Positions 12,066 through 23,928 of a DNA stretch of 64,000 nucleotides are shown piece by piece; position 1 is the first letter of the stretch; each line of letters starts with the position of its first letter. The notes beneath the pieces are model-generated. The model was not told the origin of the DNA and made no database searches. It was given only the letters and a program-made list of their open reading frames with translations. The stretch is from positions 131,646,874-131,710,873 of the forward strand of contig CM035412.1 of assembly GCA_020310875.1 (NCBI GenBank), given 5' to 3'. The position numbers were made by a program, and so were the translations under genes. This DNA comes from Ceratopteris richardii (Eukaryota; Streptophyta; Polypodiopsida; Polypodiales; Pteridaceae).

Positions 12066-12253
12066 TGAAGGGCTTTGGTGTGCAGAACAAGAGGAGCAAG
12101 GAGGAGATGGAGGGAGAGAGAAGAGAGGAGAGAAGTGCACATATGCATGGGAGCCTCGAAACCTACATAATGATCTCTCTTGAGGCAATGCCCTATAAAT
12201 GATGTATATATATGAATATGGGGTAAGGTCACATGACCCTTACATCCCCAAGA
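12066..12253 (-). repeat. LTR (3' copy) of the short-LTR element
   Basis: This is the left-hand copy of the 190-bp direct repeat. It contains a TATA-like segment (TATAAATG on the plus strand near 12191) and a purine-rich GGAGGGAGAGAGAAGAGAGG stretch. The polypurine tract abuts its right edge. Confidence 0.7.
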
Positions 12254-12654
12254 ATCTCCCACTTAAGGGTCAATGTGATCGTAAGTGGTAACATATACAA
12301 AGAATGATGTAGGGCTATACATTAATGTACAGGAAGAGTCTGGATCTCTACCCATATAGATCAACCTATACCAACTGCCTCAAACAAGGTGTAACCATGC
12401 ACCTCAAACTGCTCTAGACTCATATCAATAAGAGTCGAGCTCACATCTGACTAATGCAAGAACGGATAAAGTTCTTGCAAAGCTCCCACTCCCTCTATGC
12501 ATGTGTCAATCATCAAATGACTGACAAATCCAAATGCAAATGCTCCAATAGCAACTACAACATCTTATCTCGAGCATAATAACTTGTACATCAAACTCCC
12601 GAATGCTGATGAAACTTGTGCTATTTTGGCCCGCATTTGCTTGAAGCAACATCA

Positions 12655-13000
12655 TCAAATATGGCCCTCACGACCATAGTGCCAACATCGAAGTCGTCGA
12701 TGTGATCTATGTCTCACATGAGTGAATGGACTCGCATACATGTCATGTAGTCTCTGCCATAATGCACTACTCATCTCGTCATACATAATAGACTCATATA
12801 TAGAATCCACAAGCTGTAATAGGATAGTGGAGCTGGCCAATGCATCCATATCTATCCCTACGTGGTCGGGCATGTCATGAGGCCTCTGAATTTCTATGCA
12901 CATACATGTGTAACCGTGCGCAAACCAATGTATGCCACATCTGAGCTTTCCATCTGGAAAAGTCAGTGCCATCAAACCGAGAAGACACCATGCTGGCAAT
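12655..13000 (-). pseudogene. Copia-type gag remnant with degenerate zinc knuckle
   Basis: The minus-strand reading of 114 codons contains SSALWQRLHDMYASP, matching the Copia gag pattern (x-x-x-W-x-x-L-x-x-x-Y). Near its end comes RCWHYGREGHI, the remains of a CCHC knuckle. It is the only coding trace in the short-LTR element. It is decayed. Confidence 0.5.
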
Positions 13001-15169
13001 CCAAGAGACTAGAAATGTAACAAGAGAATAGAAAACAATACTCTATCAGTAACAGGATAACGCTTATATATCCATATGCATAACTCACATCACAAATGTA
13101 TCACTGGAGAAGAAACCATGTGAACCATCTGTCACATAACCATGCATCTAGCATGCACATAAAACCATGAGCATGAGCCTGCTCACCAAGTCTCCAAACT
13201 GGCCAAGTAGATGTGAACGAATCCTGAAAAAAATTGACAGAGTATCCCTTGTAAACTGAGCAATCAAACAAGATAACCAATAGCAAAAGAACAATGAGTA
13301 CTGTCACCACCTGTGACTGATCCAATCAAAGATAATGGCAAATACACATGCCAAAAGCATATGTCAATACATGCCAATACAATGGTGATACACCTCCCAC
13401 ATCAAGAATGAATTTTTCAAGATGGTCCAACTAGCCATAGATAACCTATGATCAAGTCCAAGTGAATGGAGATACGCAATGATCCAAAGCTACCTTACAA
13501 GCTTCAAGATCCACTACAACTCTCTTCTAGCATGAAAGCTGACAAAATTTCGACAACATCTCCTCTGTAAAATGGACTCTGAACTGAACCAAATAAAACC
13601 ATGTGGTAATCACCATCCATATATGCGAAGAATCATACTGGCAAATAAGATATCAATCAATGGCCATATGCCAATAGGATAGACAATCAAGGTGACAAAT
13701 GGATATGCAACTGAGGCTCTAATCTGGATCATGTACCTGCAAAGAAAACAAGGATACAAGTACCAACTAAGATCCACAATCAACTCTCATAAAATGATGT
13801 GCAACCGGCAAGTAAATCCTTAACCAAGTGGCATAAACAAGATAGAGACCACAATGCCACTATACATCCACTAACAATACCATGATCAAGCTCATGATGA
13901 CGTAAACCTCAAAATGAAGTATACCATAATGTCATCTCACATGCCAAATACGTGACACAATCATGCTCTACTATCATATGGAGGATCTATCACAATGATC
14001 ATACATTGATAATGCCTTCAAGCTCTAAAAATAAGAGCTTGCACACCAAAAATTCTCTCTTGAAGAAGTTCCAAAGAAAAATGAACCTCCAAAAGCAATT
14101 AGGGTTCTTGCAGTGAAAATATGCTGCTTTGTGTTTTGTTGTTTCTGAGGTGATAACCTCTGAATCTGAACTTTTGCCCATCAACAAACTTCAAAATTTT
14201 ATTTTTGGCTACGTAACGAGATAAAGAACACCCCAATCGGAGGTGTGTAGCTCAAGTTATGCACAAAACAAGCGTTAGCTATCAATTTCATCTTCACCTA
14301 CAACACTACTATTGGAGCAAGCAATCTTCAAATCCACCATTCATAGAGATTCTCATTTTTTATAGAAAGTAATCCAAAAGAAGGTCTTTTCAACATCTTG
14401 CATATGACCCTTCACTTAGAGTTTTTTTATTTTACACGCATATGACCCAAAGTTTAAGGAGAAAAGGAAATACGTAATATCTATCCACTTGCAAATCATT
14501 CACGAAATGCATTCCTTAAATCAAGGAAATGGAATCTATATTTTTAGGAAGTAATACACTTGCGGTGACTTTTGCCGTTTATGATCATATGTATATAAGC
14601 ATGTAAAACACTAATGAAAAGTTGGGCGACGATATACTTCTCGTGTTATATCTTGTGCAATCGCCTACCCTGTTGTTTCTCCTTCTTCCTCTTTATCATA
14701 TCTGTTCATCCTTGTGCATACGTCTCACTTGCCTATAATGTTGTGCAAGTAGACACAACAATGCATTGATTGTTTACATATCATAACTCGTTACTTATGA
14801 GTAATCCACGCAATATCATGTAATCATAAGCTGCTACATGTTTGGTCGATTGTTTCATATCAAGAAAGTATTACTATATGCTCTTCACGGAGATTTATAG
14901 AAGATCAAGAGAATAGAATACTCATAACAGTATGATTGCACTTACTGTCTCATGCGTAAATGTGTTTCGTAACATTACTTGATAACAGATGATATGGTTT
15001 TTATAGATGTTGTATATTCGTTGATACTGAGCACGGTATACATCCAATATTCTTGTGCAACGATGCCTCATATGAACCCGTGTAGAAGATATTAATATTG
15101 TTTAGCATCTATGTTCATGCACACTTCTCTGCATATACATTAACAAAGTTTTCAGCATAGAAGGTGGAT
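13001..15169. other. Non-coding interior of the short-LTR element
   Basis: No coding domain, RNA gene or long repeat is recognisable here. Open stretches at 13101-13325 and 13999-14187 (minus) carry no motif. Confidence 0.5.
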
Positions 15170-15312
15170 CTTACATCGGGATGCAGACATCATTTCTATG
15201 CAAATCTTACATCGGACTACAGACATATTTCTATGCGAATCTTACATCGGACTGCAGACATCGTCTCTATGTGGATCTTATATCAAGTTGCAGACATCAT
15301 CTCTATGTGCAC
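15170..15312. repeat. Four-copy 36-bp tandem repeat
   Basis: Units start at 15170, 15206, 15241 and 15277. Each reads approximately CTTACATCGGACTGCAGACA followed by a TCTATG-type ending. The copies differ at several positions, and the fourth is the most diverged. The array lies in the leader side of the short-LTR element, about 1 kb from its primer-binding site. Confidence 0.8.
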
Positions 15313-16260
15313 ATATCAAAGTTTAAAGTGATTCGACAAGAGGAAGGCACAAAGCTGACGCATGAGACCGTGGAACAGTGCTATTGTGAAGCTCAACAAG
15401 AGAAAGTAGACGTGAAGAGTACACTTACAAGGACAATAGTTCGTGACCTTATATCATGCAGATCATGATGGTGGAAGCTTGTTCAAGTCAATAATACTAC
15501 TGACAGCCTTGCTATTTGCATAGCCTTTATATCACATATGTACAAGCATGATCACTGACTTTATGCAGGTCGCAGATAAGTCTACACTTCCCTGACGACA
15601 GAATATGAACTCTACATATTGCACACATGACTATATCTCTTCGCTTTTCAAACGTTCGTGGTGCAACATCACTTCAAGACATTACATATAACAGGCACAT
15701 CATCAACATGCAATCAGCGGCATTTATTTGTATAGTTTAAAGAAGGAACCAGGTTTCCATGTGTGTACAATCTTTGAATTAATTTTTTTAACTCTCACAT
15801 TTCCGCATATTTCACTTTTCACCATCTCATAACTACTACTCTGTATTTTGCAATTCGGGCGACCAGACACTCAGAATTTGGAACTGAGTTCTACCACAAA
15901 TTTGTAGCTATTTTTGCAAGCTATGCACAACAAGTTGAGTCGTCTGAATTGAACGTGTAAAACTGAAGTTATGACCAAAAACTGACCTGTTGTTCAAGTG
16001 ATTGTAGATTCCTCTTCTACAACTGTCTGCATTTTTTGAATTTTTGGTAATCTAAAACTCCAAACTAGGTTCTATGCACTTCTGTGAAGTTGTAGCGCTT
16101 TATCGCAACTACACAAAGAATTTTAAGACGCACCAATCCAAGCTTCCTAGCTCGAGTTATGGCTGAAATATTGAGCTGCTATTGAGAGATGCGACCTGCA
16201 CTTTCACCTCTTGTGATCTAAGCTTCCATTGAAGCCTCTTGCACACCAGTCTTCAACATG
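15313..16260. other. Leader-side non-coding sequence of the short-LTR element
   Basis: No coding signal is seen. The segment ends at the primer-binding site just left of the 5' LTR. Confidence 0.4.
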
Positions 16261-16272
16261 CTTTGATACCAA
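16261..16272 (-). promoter_or_regulatory. tRNA-iMet primer-binding site
   Basis: On the minus strand this reads TTGGTATCAAAG directly after the 5' LTR end. It matches the standard plant TGGTATCAGAGC site with one difference. Confidence 0.75.
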
Positions 16273-16462
16273 TGAAGGACTTTGGTGTGCAAAACAAGAG
16301 GAGCAAGGAGGAGATGGAGGGAGAGAGAAGAAAAGAGAGACGTGCACATATGTGTGGGAGCCTCGAAACCCACCTAATGATCTCTCTTGAGGCAATGCTC
16401 TATAAATGATGTATATATAATGAATATGGGGGTAAGGTCACATGACCCTTATGTCCCCAACA
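16273..16462 (-). repeat. LTR (5' copy) of the short-LTR element
   Basis: This is the right-hand copy of the 190-bp repeat. On the minus strand it begins TGTTGGGG and ends CCTTCA. It differs from the left copy at about a dozen positions including two single-base length changes. Confidence 0.75.
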
Positions 16463-16665
16463 CTTATTAGTATTTTAACCACTTAAATAATTCTTTAATC
16501 CTGTGCTTCCATTTTTTGCAAGCTGGTTTTGATGGGACTACATGAGAAGATGGACCAGATGTTGTTAAAAATTTAATAATAATAATAAATAAATGAATAT
16601 ATTTATTTATCCTGCTCTTCCCTTTTTCCGTACATATTTTAAATCACATGCACATATCCACACTT

Positions 16666-16861
<196 letters not shown>

Positions 16862-18022
16862 GGTATTAAAAAAATTTTGCATGCTTCTATTCTCCTCCTC
16901 TTATCCTTCCTCTCTTCCTCCCACTCTCTCAAACAATTTACAACACTACCATCCACATGAGTGTGTAAAAAGTTAAAAAGAAAATCCTTCAAAATCGCAT
17001 AAAATAAAGTCAAAACTAGTCATATAATGAGTTTTGGGTTTTGGAACGCATTGTCATATATGGTCTAGCCTAATCCTTTATCTTTTATGACTATGGAATT
17101 TTGGAACAAGAACTCATCTAAAAGCAATCAACTGAAGATTAAAGAAATATTTTGGATCATACACAACCTGTCAACTCCCCGAGATATACTCAAGAAACTA
17201 GATGAAGCAAAGAGAAATAAACAAAAAGGAGAACATTGGAGCACCATCATATATAGCATATACAAATGCCTATGGTGTGTTTTCATACATCGTGTTGTTG
17301 TAGTTGGATGAATATGAAGCAGCATCATCTAGAACATACAGAACACCACACATCTATTGAGCTTGATAGTGATGAAGCTGGAAGAATTGTACCTGTGTTT
17401 GTAGATCTTTGTTCTATGAATGATGGAAGCTCTATTGATATGGAGGTGCATACACATGGAGATGCAAATGCAAATGAATCTTCATAAACATGGAGGTGCA
17501 AATGCAAGTGAAGTGAGCTTGGAGGTTGTTGTGGGCATTATACCTTCAAGGAGCAAAGCATATCCTTTTTGGGCACTCACACTTTGTCTCTGTTGGGTGT
17601 TCATGATATGGGCATTTGCAAATGTCATGTTAGTTGTAACTTATGTGGTCTGAGATCTCTAGTTTCTTTTATTAGTAGTTGGTATCTGAGTGCTACATGG
17701 AATTTTTTACTACTTCTATTATCTTTTTTAGTAGTTCAGCTTGTAGGTTTTGATACGGTTTCTCAAAGGCTATAGGTGGGGGGCTATTTTGGGGAAAGGG
17801 AAAAAGAGGTCCTTTTCAAGAAAAATAAAATTAAAAATAATTTTTTCTTACCAAGCTTTAACTTATAAACAAAGAAGAATTACAACCAGAATTTTAGAGA
17901 ACGTTTAAGACTTTTCATCCCTCTCATGGGGGCCCACTTGCTTTTAATCTTGTTGTTTTCCAAAATAAGTAGCCGATGGTGTCTAATTGGTGGGGACTTC
18001 TTATAGTTACAATTTCTTTTAC
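16862..18022. other. No gene recognised
   Basis: Open stretches at 17087-17311 and 17569-17775 (plus) show no motif. A 23-bp near-duplicate (ATGGAG/GTGCAAATGCAA) occurs about 40 bp apart near 17458 and 17492. The right part is probably the 3' end of the LINE on the minus strand. Confidence 0.4.
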
Positions 18023-19985
18023 CTAAGCAGCTAAGGGATTTCCTAATCGACCACTCCCTATGCGAGTTATTGAAGCTGCTTGCACACTTTTCTTTCCAAA
18101 TCTTTTTGTGAGCTTCATCCTAATGGCATACCGAATCCTTGAGGAGCATCTGATCACTTTGGCTAGTATTGCTTGTTTCCAATTCATGCGGCTCCATTGA
18201 GAAAGCACATAACTAATGGTTTTCCACACTTGAAGCATCTTGGGGTAGGAGAAGAAAACTTGTCCCAAGTCTTTTTGCATGAACGAATCTCCAAAGGGCA
18301 AGGATCTTAGGGTAAGAGAAGAAAGTTCTGTCCATTTTAACAAGTAGCCAGCCCCAACATTGGCCTCAGAAGACATCAAAACCCTTGGGAATACCCTACA
18401 ACCCAAAGATTTCTCTACTAGCTAGCTCTTTACAACCTTGGTTAGTAAGGAATAATAGAGAAGGACCGAGAAGCAACTTGAAAGCACTTTTTGAGTGGTT
18501 TATTTTAGATCCAAAAGCTTCACAAAATATATCAAGGTGACTCCAAAATGAAGTGATACCTACATAATCATTGTGTAAGAACATGTTTGTATCATTTGCC
18601 AAGATTCTTAGAGTCATTGGGTCCAGGAGATGGGGCAAAAAGAGAGCCCCCTAATAAGGTCATTAAGAACATGATGGTTAACCAACCAAGTAAGGTCATC
18701 AACAACAATAGCAAAAAGCAGTGAAGCCAAGGGACAACCTTGCTTGATAGGGCACTTTAAGAAAATAAGTTGAGAAAGCTAGACATTTATAGTAATATGA
18801 ACATCAGCATTACCCAGACGTGTATCAACCATCTTTATAAATCTGGCACCAAAGCGGATATCTTCACAGGATTGAAGAATGGAATCCAACTTGAGCCTAT
18901 CATACAATTTGTCAAAGTATATCTTCATATAAAGGGCATTTTGAGAGGACTCCTTAGCATAGTCAATGCCTTCCCAATTGCCAATGATGGCCTCGAGGAT
19001 GGATCTTCCCTTAATAAACCCTTTTTTATCCTCACTAATTCAAGAGTGGAGGTGTTCATCCAAGGGATTGGAAAGCACCTTGGCTAAAACTTGGTATGCT
19101 TTTTGAAGCATCATGATACAATGCAAATTCTCAATCCTACATTTACAATATTTCTTATGAATGAGTTTAATCACACCTTCATTAAGGTAGTCTAGTAAAG
19201 CACCAACGCTCAAAGCTCAAAGCTTCCTACTACACCAAACGTAGAGGGGCCGCAAGAATGCATATGAACATCATGAAGAACACCGTTTGGTGAGTCCATC
19301 GAGCATTCGGCTTTTACCACTAGGTAGCAAATCGATAGCTTCTAAACTTTCCTTTTCACTTATAGGAGTGTCAAGAAATTGCATGATGATTTGGGGAGTC
19401 TTCTTCAATCTCATTCTAGAGATTGTGGCCATGCATTCTTGACCTCTAGAAGTAATTTGGGTAGACATCCCAATAAGCTAGGTCAAGTGATGGACAATCA
19501 ATGCATTCAACCCATCAAGAATACAAACTCATCGAGCCCATCTATTAGAGATGACTTCCATCATGTTAAAATCACCATAAACAGGACTTCATGGTTTGGA
19601 GCATAGATAGATAGAATGGTAAAGTAAAGAGGACCTCCAAAAGAGGTCGCAATCCAATGATGGTTTGGATCCTCAAAGTTCTCCAATAAGGAAGAAATCA
19701 AATTGGGCTTGATGCCAATCACCATGCTACCACAACCCTTTGGTTGAGAGGTGGGGAACCAAATGTGGTTAGAAGAAATATTTGGAAGTTTCTTCTGAAG
19801 GTCCTCCCCAACAATTTTGATCTCTTGAAGACAAATGAAGTCTAGTTTGACGTTTTTATCTCAAATCCATAATCCAATAGTGGCCCGCTTGATGGATCAG
19901 AAAGACCCCGAACATCAAAAGATATGACAATTAGTTTCTTAAGCTATGATCCTTCTAGGATGAGGTCTTGTATCATTTTTTATTG
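18023..19985 (-). mobile_element. LINE-A: decayed ORF2 (endonuclease and reverse transcriptase)
   Basis: This is a minus-strand non-LTR retrotransposon. The endonuclease starts near 19960 (VISFDVRGLSDPS, compare ISWNVRGL), then FICLQEIKI near 19820, FTILSIYAPN near 19600 and GDFNM near 19570. The RT follows with ESLEAIDLLPSGKS (19330), a KGFIKGRSILE motif (near 19020), CPIKQGCPLASLLFAI (18720-18770) and LANDTNMFLH (18580-18605). The last of these is the FADD box with the first Asp replaced by Asn, so the catalytic pair is lost. Stops and frameshifts are frequent throughout (for example after DYGFEIKTSN in the endonuclease). The distal part near 18023-18400 resembles the post-RT region of plant LINEs. 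No clear poly-A tail or target duplication is seen. Confidence 0.75.
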
Positions 19986-20329
19986 TATATCTTGGTTTAA
20001 CATTTATAAAATTACTTCCTATGAGATGTAAGGAGTTTATTGGACTAGAAAGCCTTATAGCTTTCATTTTCTCCAAGTTCTATCTCTTGCTAGATAATCA
20101 CATCTTCGTTGTTTTTGAAGATGATGGAATCGCCTTCCAGGCCTTCTATACAAGAACTTGGCAAATAGTGCAAACAACTATATGCCTTTTCACATAATCA
20201 TAGATTTTTTTTCAAACAAAACAAAGCCTACAAAGTTCTCCCTTTCGTGGAGTTTCCCAACCTTCCCTTCCTCCTCTACTACTTTGTCAATGAAATTTTT
20301 ACCCCCTTAGGGAAACCTCTCCTAACTAA

Positions 20330-21085
20330 AGAAGATATGGGGGGACCAATTTAAAAAGGTACCTCCCATTCTTCAATTCTCATTGGCACCCCCAAATTTG
20401 TGTAAAGGTAGACCTCAACTTAGAGCTCCCTTCATGGATTAGCATCAACATTGGTAAGGAGACCATTTTGGAGAAAGAAGTCATATACAAGGACTTCTTG
20501 AATGCCACATCTCACTATGATAGAATTATAGAAAATATTTTTTAGTGAATAAAGAGGCAGAAAAAGAAAATTCAAGTGCGATGGGAGGGCCTTCTTTATC
20601 GGCTATGCAAACTTATCCAAACAAGAAGATCTAGAATATAGAACTTCTTTTAGATATATTATGGGAATCATAAGGAAAAAGAAAAGAGTTCCAAAAAATA
20701 ATCATGGTGAAGAGATCCATGCCATTCAAATGTACTTAAATATCTAAAGAAAGAAATCAATATTTTGGATTACCCATGTGGCTTTAATCAAGTTATGGAC
20801 ATGAAATTTAGTGATAATGAAAAATCACAAGGTAAATCCATTACTAGCAAACAAGACAATCTAGTAAGTGAAGGATCCATCATTGGCTCCAACACCATAG
20901 ACACCTTTGACAAGAAATCTAGTAGCCAAAAAGGCAAGATCCATCTCAAGCTCGCATGGAAGAGCCCTACCAATAAAAAAATCCTCTTGCATAATAGCAT
21001 GGCCCCATAGAGAAAAGATAAAGGGAAAACCAAGAAAAGTAGTGATAAAACCGTGATTCAAAAAGACTTGACCATCCAAAAATGA
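20330..21085 (+). pseudogene. LINE-B ORF1 remnant (DUF4283/zinc-knuckle type)
   Basis: In one frame, 20396-20540 reads CVKVDLNLELPSWISINIG then a KEVIYKDFL segment. This is the pattern just before the zinc knuckle in plant LINE ORF1 proteins (V-x-V-D-L-x-x-x-L-P). The same frame is open at 20765-21007, lysine/serine-rich, and runs to a TGA at 21083-21085. In-frame stops at about 20543 and 21008 and a messy middle mark it as dead. The stop overlaps the ORF2 start by ATGA, a standard LINE arrangement. Confidence 0.55.
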
Positions 21086-21960
21086 TCATCCTCTCCTTCA
21101 ATGCTCAACCGCTCAGAGATCCCTCTACAGAAAATAGTTGTTGGTGAATGGTCGAAGGAAAACATTATAAAATCAGTTTTCATCTATCTTGAGGAGGTTA
21201 AAGCTGATAGAAAGGACATCCTAGAAACGTTTGTGGGGAATATCCTCTCAACACTATTCGATCTCGCTAACCCATCCTCTAGGGAGCAATTTCATATTGG
21301 TGGAACTCAAGAACTACCAATCCACATCTCTAATGGGCTCCTCCTCCAACCCTCAATAAAAATGGGTAGATGCTAACTTCCATGGTTGGTGCCTCTTCTT
21401 TGCTTTTCTGTTCTATGCCCCGAACTTAGACAAAGAGAGAATTGAAACCTAGAATTCTCTGGACTCCATATGGATGCAATCATATCTGATGATTTCAACA
21501 TGGTGGAAGTTCTCTTAAGTAGTCAGCATAGAAAGTTCATGCTATTGATGGGCACGAAAAGACAAATTGGGATCATCTAAAGCTCCAACAAGATTTAATT
21601 GATCTCAATGACTCATGATCTCTCTTTCTCAAAACTCTATGGTAGTGATGAGTTGTGCAAAGATAGACTTTACAAGAGTTATTTCTCTCAAAATAGCATT
21701 TCACATGGTGCTTCCCACCCCTTCCAAAGCATGGATATTTTTGTGTCGGACCACTTCCTAGTTATCACTTCCTTTCACCCTACTTCCAAGGGTAGGAAGG
21801 CTCCTTCATTTCATAGAGATCCCTTGGCATTTCCCTCCATTTGTTCTAGTAGGCAATCATTGTTGCTTGATGCCAAGCTTTTTGATCTCACTCTTCCCCA
21901 ACTAAGGGTTGAATCAATGTGTTCAAGAATACCCAAGTGATCCTGAATAGAATGAGAAAA
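21082..21960 (+). mobile_element. LINE-B: 5' part of ORF2 (endonuclease), decayed
   Basis: The ATG at 21082 overlaps the ORF1 stop and opens with MIILSFNAQPLRDPS, matching the endonuclease start ILSWNVRGLRDP. Downstream are FYAPNLDKERIE (near 21410), DFNMVEV (near 21490) and SDHFLVIT (near 21750-21770), the last being the SDH motif of the endonuclease. Several frame changes and stops lie between these motifs. RT motifs are not recognisable further right, so the copy is truncated or too decayed. It lies head to head with LINE-A. Confidence 0.65.
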
Positions 21961-23928
21961 GAGATCCAAAGAATTAGAAAAGAAATAAGTGAAACCTTTA
22001 AGATTTTTTTATTTATGTACATTTTCATGGCCTAACGTTCAATTTTTGGTCTCCTAATCAACAAGTTTATGCATGGCCCAAGTTTCAAGCATTGGAAAAC
22101 AATTATACATATCTTTTGCTGTTTGACAAATACAAAAAAACGTTGGATTATGGGAGGGATCAAAATAGAAAAGCTAGCATGTCTTTCATTCTTGAATTGG
22201 GCTTATTGTTTTGAAAATTTTCTAACCATAACCATTTCTTGTTTCATGCTCGATAGCTCTCACCTATTTTGGTTGAGTACATTTGGTCTATTATCAATAC
22301 CTCTATCCATGAACACTATATCAATAGCTTTTACAATCAGAACTGATGTGTATGGATAAAAAAACCTTATCAAAGTATTGGATGTTGGATAGTCTTATAT
22401 CAATGCCATTTTTATTGGTAATCGAAGCACATTAATTATCACATTATTAAAAAAAATTACATAAGAAAGAATCAACCTTCAAACCAATTACTCACAAATA
22501 TCACCCTCAACCGTCCATAATCAAGTATCGACCATATTACATTATGCCTAACACTTAGCTAGCTTCTCTAAATAATATGATTCTCTTATAACCGAGTACC
22601 ATAGAGCATTGATGATGTTTCATGAGGATGAGATACCAAACATACCTAACATGGAGAAGAGATGCACAACTAAAAAATCATTCAGAAAAAGCTAGAATTT
22701 TTCCCCAATATGCATGATCAACATGGCAACCAAAATGAAAAGAAAACCATGAACCGTCAAGACAATAGTAAACACTAAAATGATGAGAAACAACTCCCGA
22801 ATAAAAAAGACATCCCAATACCGAAAGAACAACACTATAAACACCAACATCATCAAAAAATTCCGACACAAATAAGTCCAAGTAAAAAAGCTCTAATACT
22901 ATGTATGGAGTGCATCTGTAAATCAAAATGAAAAACCCAAGTGAATTAATCCAATACCTCAAAATGAAAATGAGTAGACTGTAAAGTTTGAAAACTCAGT
23001 TATAAATTAGAATGCGTTTATCAAGGGTACTAAAAGCTTTCAGCTTCTAATCACGTGTATACTGGGATGGGACGCTTCATTATATAGATTTGGGAACAAG
23101 ATCATTATGTACATCTCAAGAGGGATAAATACTCTGCAATAAAATAAGTACAGAAACTCAAGCTACATGACATAGGTCTCAAGTACAAAGTAGTGCTACA
23201 AAATGAAGATACACTCAAAAGATGAAATGCAAATGGAAATAAAGAGATACAAATGTACATAGATAGTGAGAATCATCAATCCTCTAACACTGCCATTCAT
23301 AATATATAAAAGCTCTTGTTCTATTAGTATCAGTTATAAAGTACATCAATCCCATTGAGATATCCAGGATGGAAATCTACTATGGGTTCCAAGCTTTTAA
23401 AAGCTCTTACAGATCTTATCACTTTTGCGATGTTTACACATCATTCGGTAGGTTCTTTTAAATGTGTAACTGAAATGAGGACACAACCATACTCAGCTTT
23501 CTACCAGGAACCAATCTCAAAACTTAAGTTTGCGTTGAAAACTAGACCATTTCCTTGTTTCAACATGCTTAAAGACCACAAGTCTTCTAAGATCCTTGAC
23601 TTCATTGCCTCAGGGTACTCCTCTCTCTTTCCTCCGTTGTTTTTCCCAATTAAGGAGTCTCAACTCGGAGTATACCAAGAAATCTAAACTGATTGAAGCC
23701 ATCCAATGCTCACAAATATTCATCGCCTTCATATCAATCATTGTACTTTAAAAAAAAAATGGTTCAATGTTCCGGGTTCATGTCTTTCTCCTGCATAATT
23801 GAAAGCTGCCTACCAAGGATTCCTTGTCCTCCATCAGAGAAGTTCATTCCTCCACTCTCAAGCATCTTCTCTGTCGCCTTGCTTGCAACTGTCATCCCAT
23901 GTTCAGCAAAGCCTTCTTGATATATGCT
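21961..23928. other. No gene recognised; contains the 3' flank of the AAA-ATPase gene
   Basis: The left part may be decayed LINE-B 3' sequence. The right part (about 23340-23928) would hold the 3' untranslated region of the minus-strand AAA-ATPase. The plus-strand open stretch at 23355-23687 has no motif. Confidence 0.4.

Larger units (their letters stand above)
12066..16462 (-). mobile_element. Short-LTR, apparently non-autonomous LTR retroelement
   Basis: Two direct repeats of about 190 bp, at 12066-12253 and 16273-16462, are about 93 % identical by eye. Read on the minus strand the 5' LTR (right copy) starts TGTTGGGGAC and ends CCTTCA. It is followed at once by TTGGTATCAAAGCA, a primer-binding site for initiator-Met tRNA. 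The left LTR is preceded by a purine-rich AGTGGGAGATTC polypurine tract. The 4-kb interior has only a degraded Copia-type gag piece (12655-13000) and no RT, integrase or RNase H. This fits a LARD-like element. No clean 5-bp target duplication is seen. It sits in the gag region of the Gypsy fragment on its left. Confidence 0.7.

Noticed and set aside
15170-15312. CRISPR array
   Set aside because: Units are contiguous 36-bp tandem repeats without spacers, in a plant-type retroelement.
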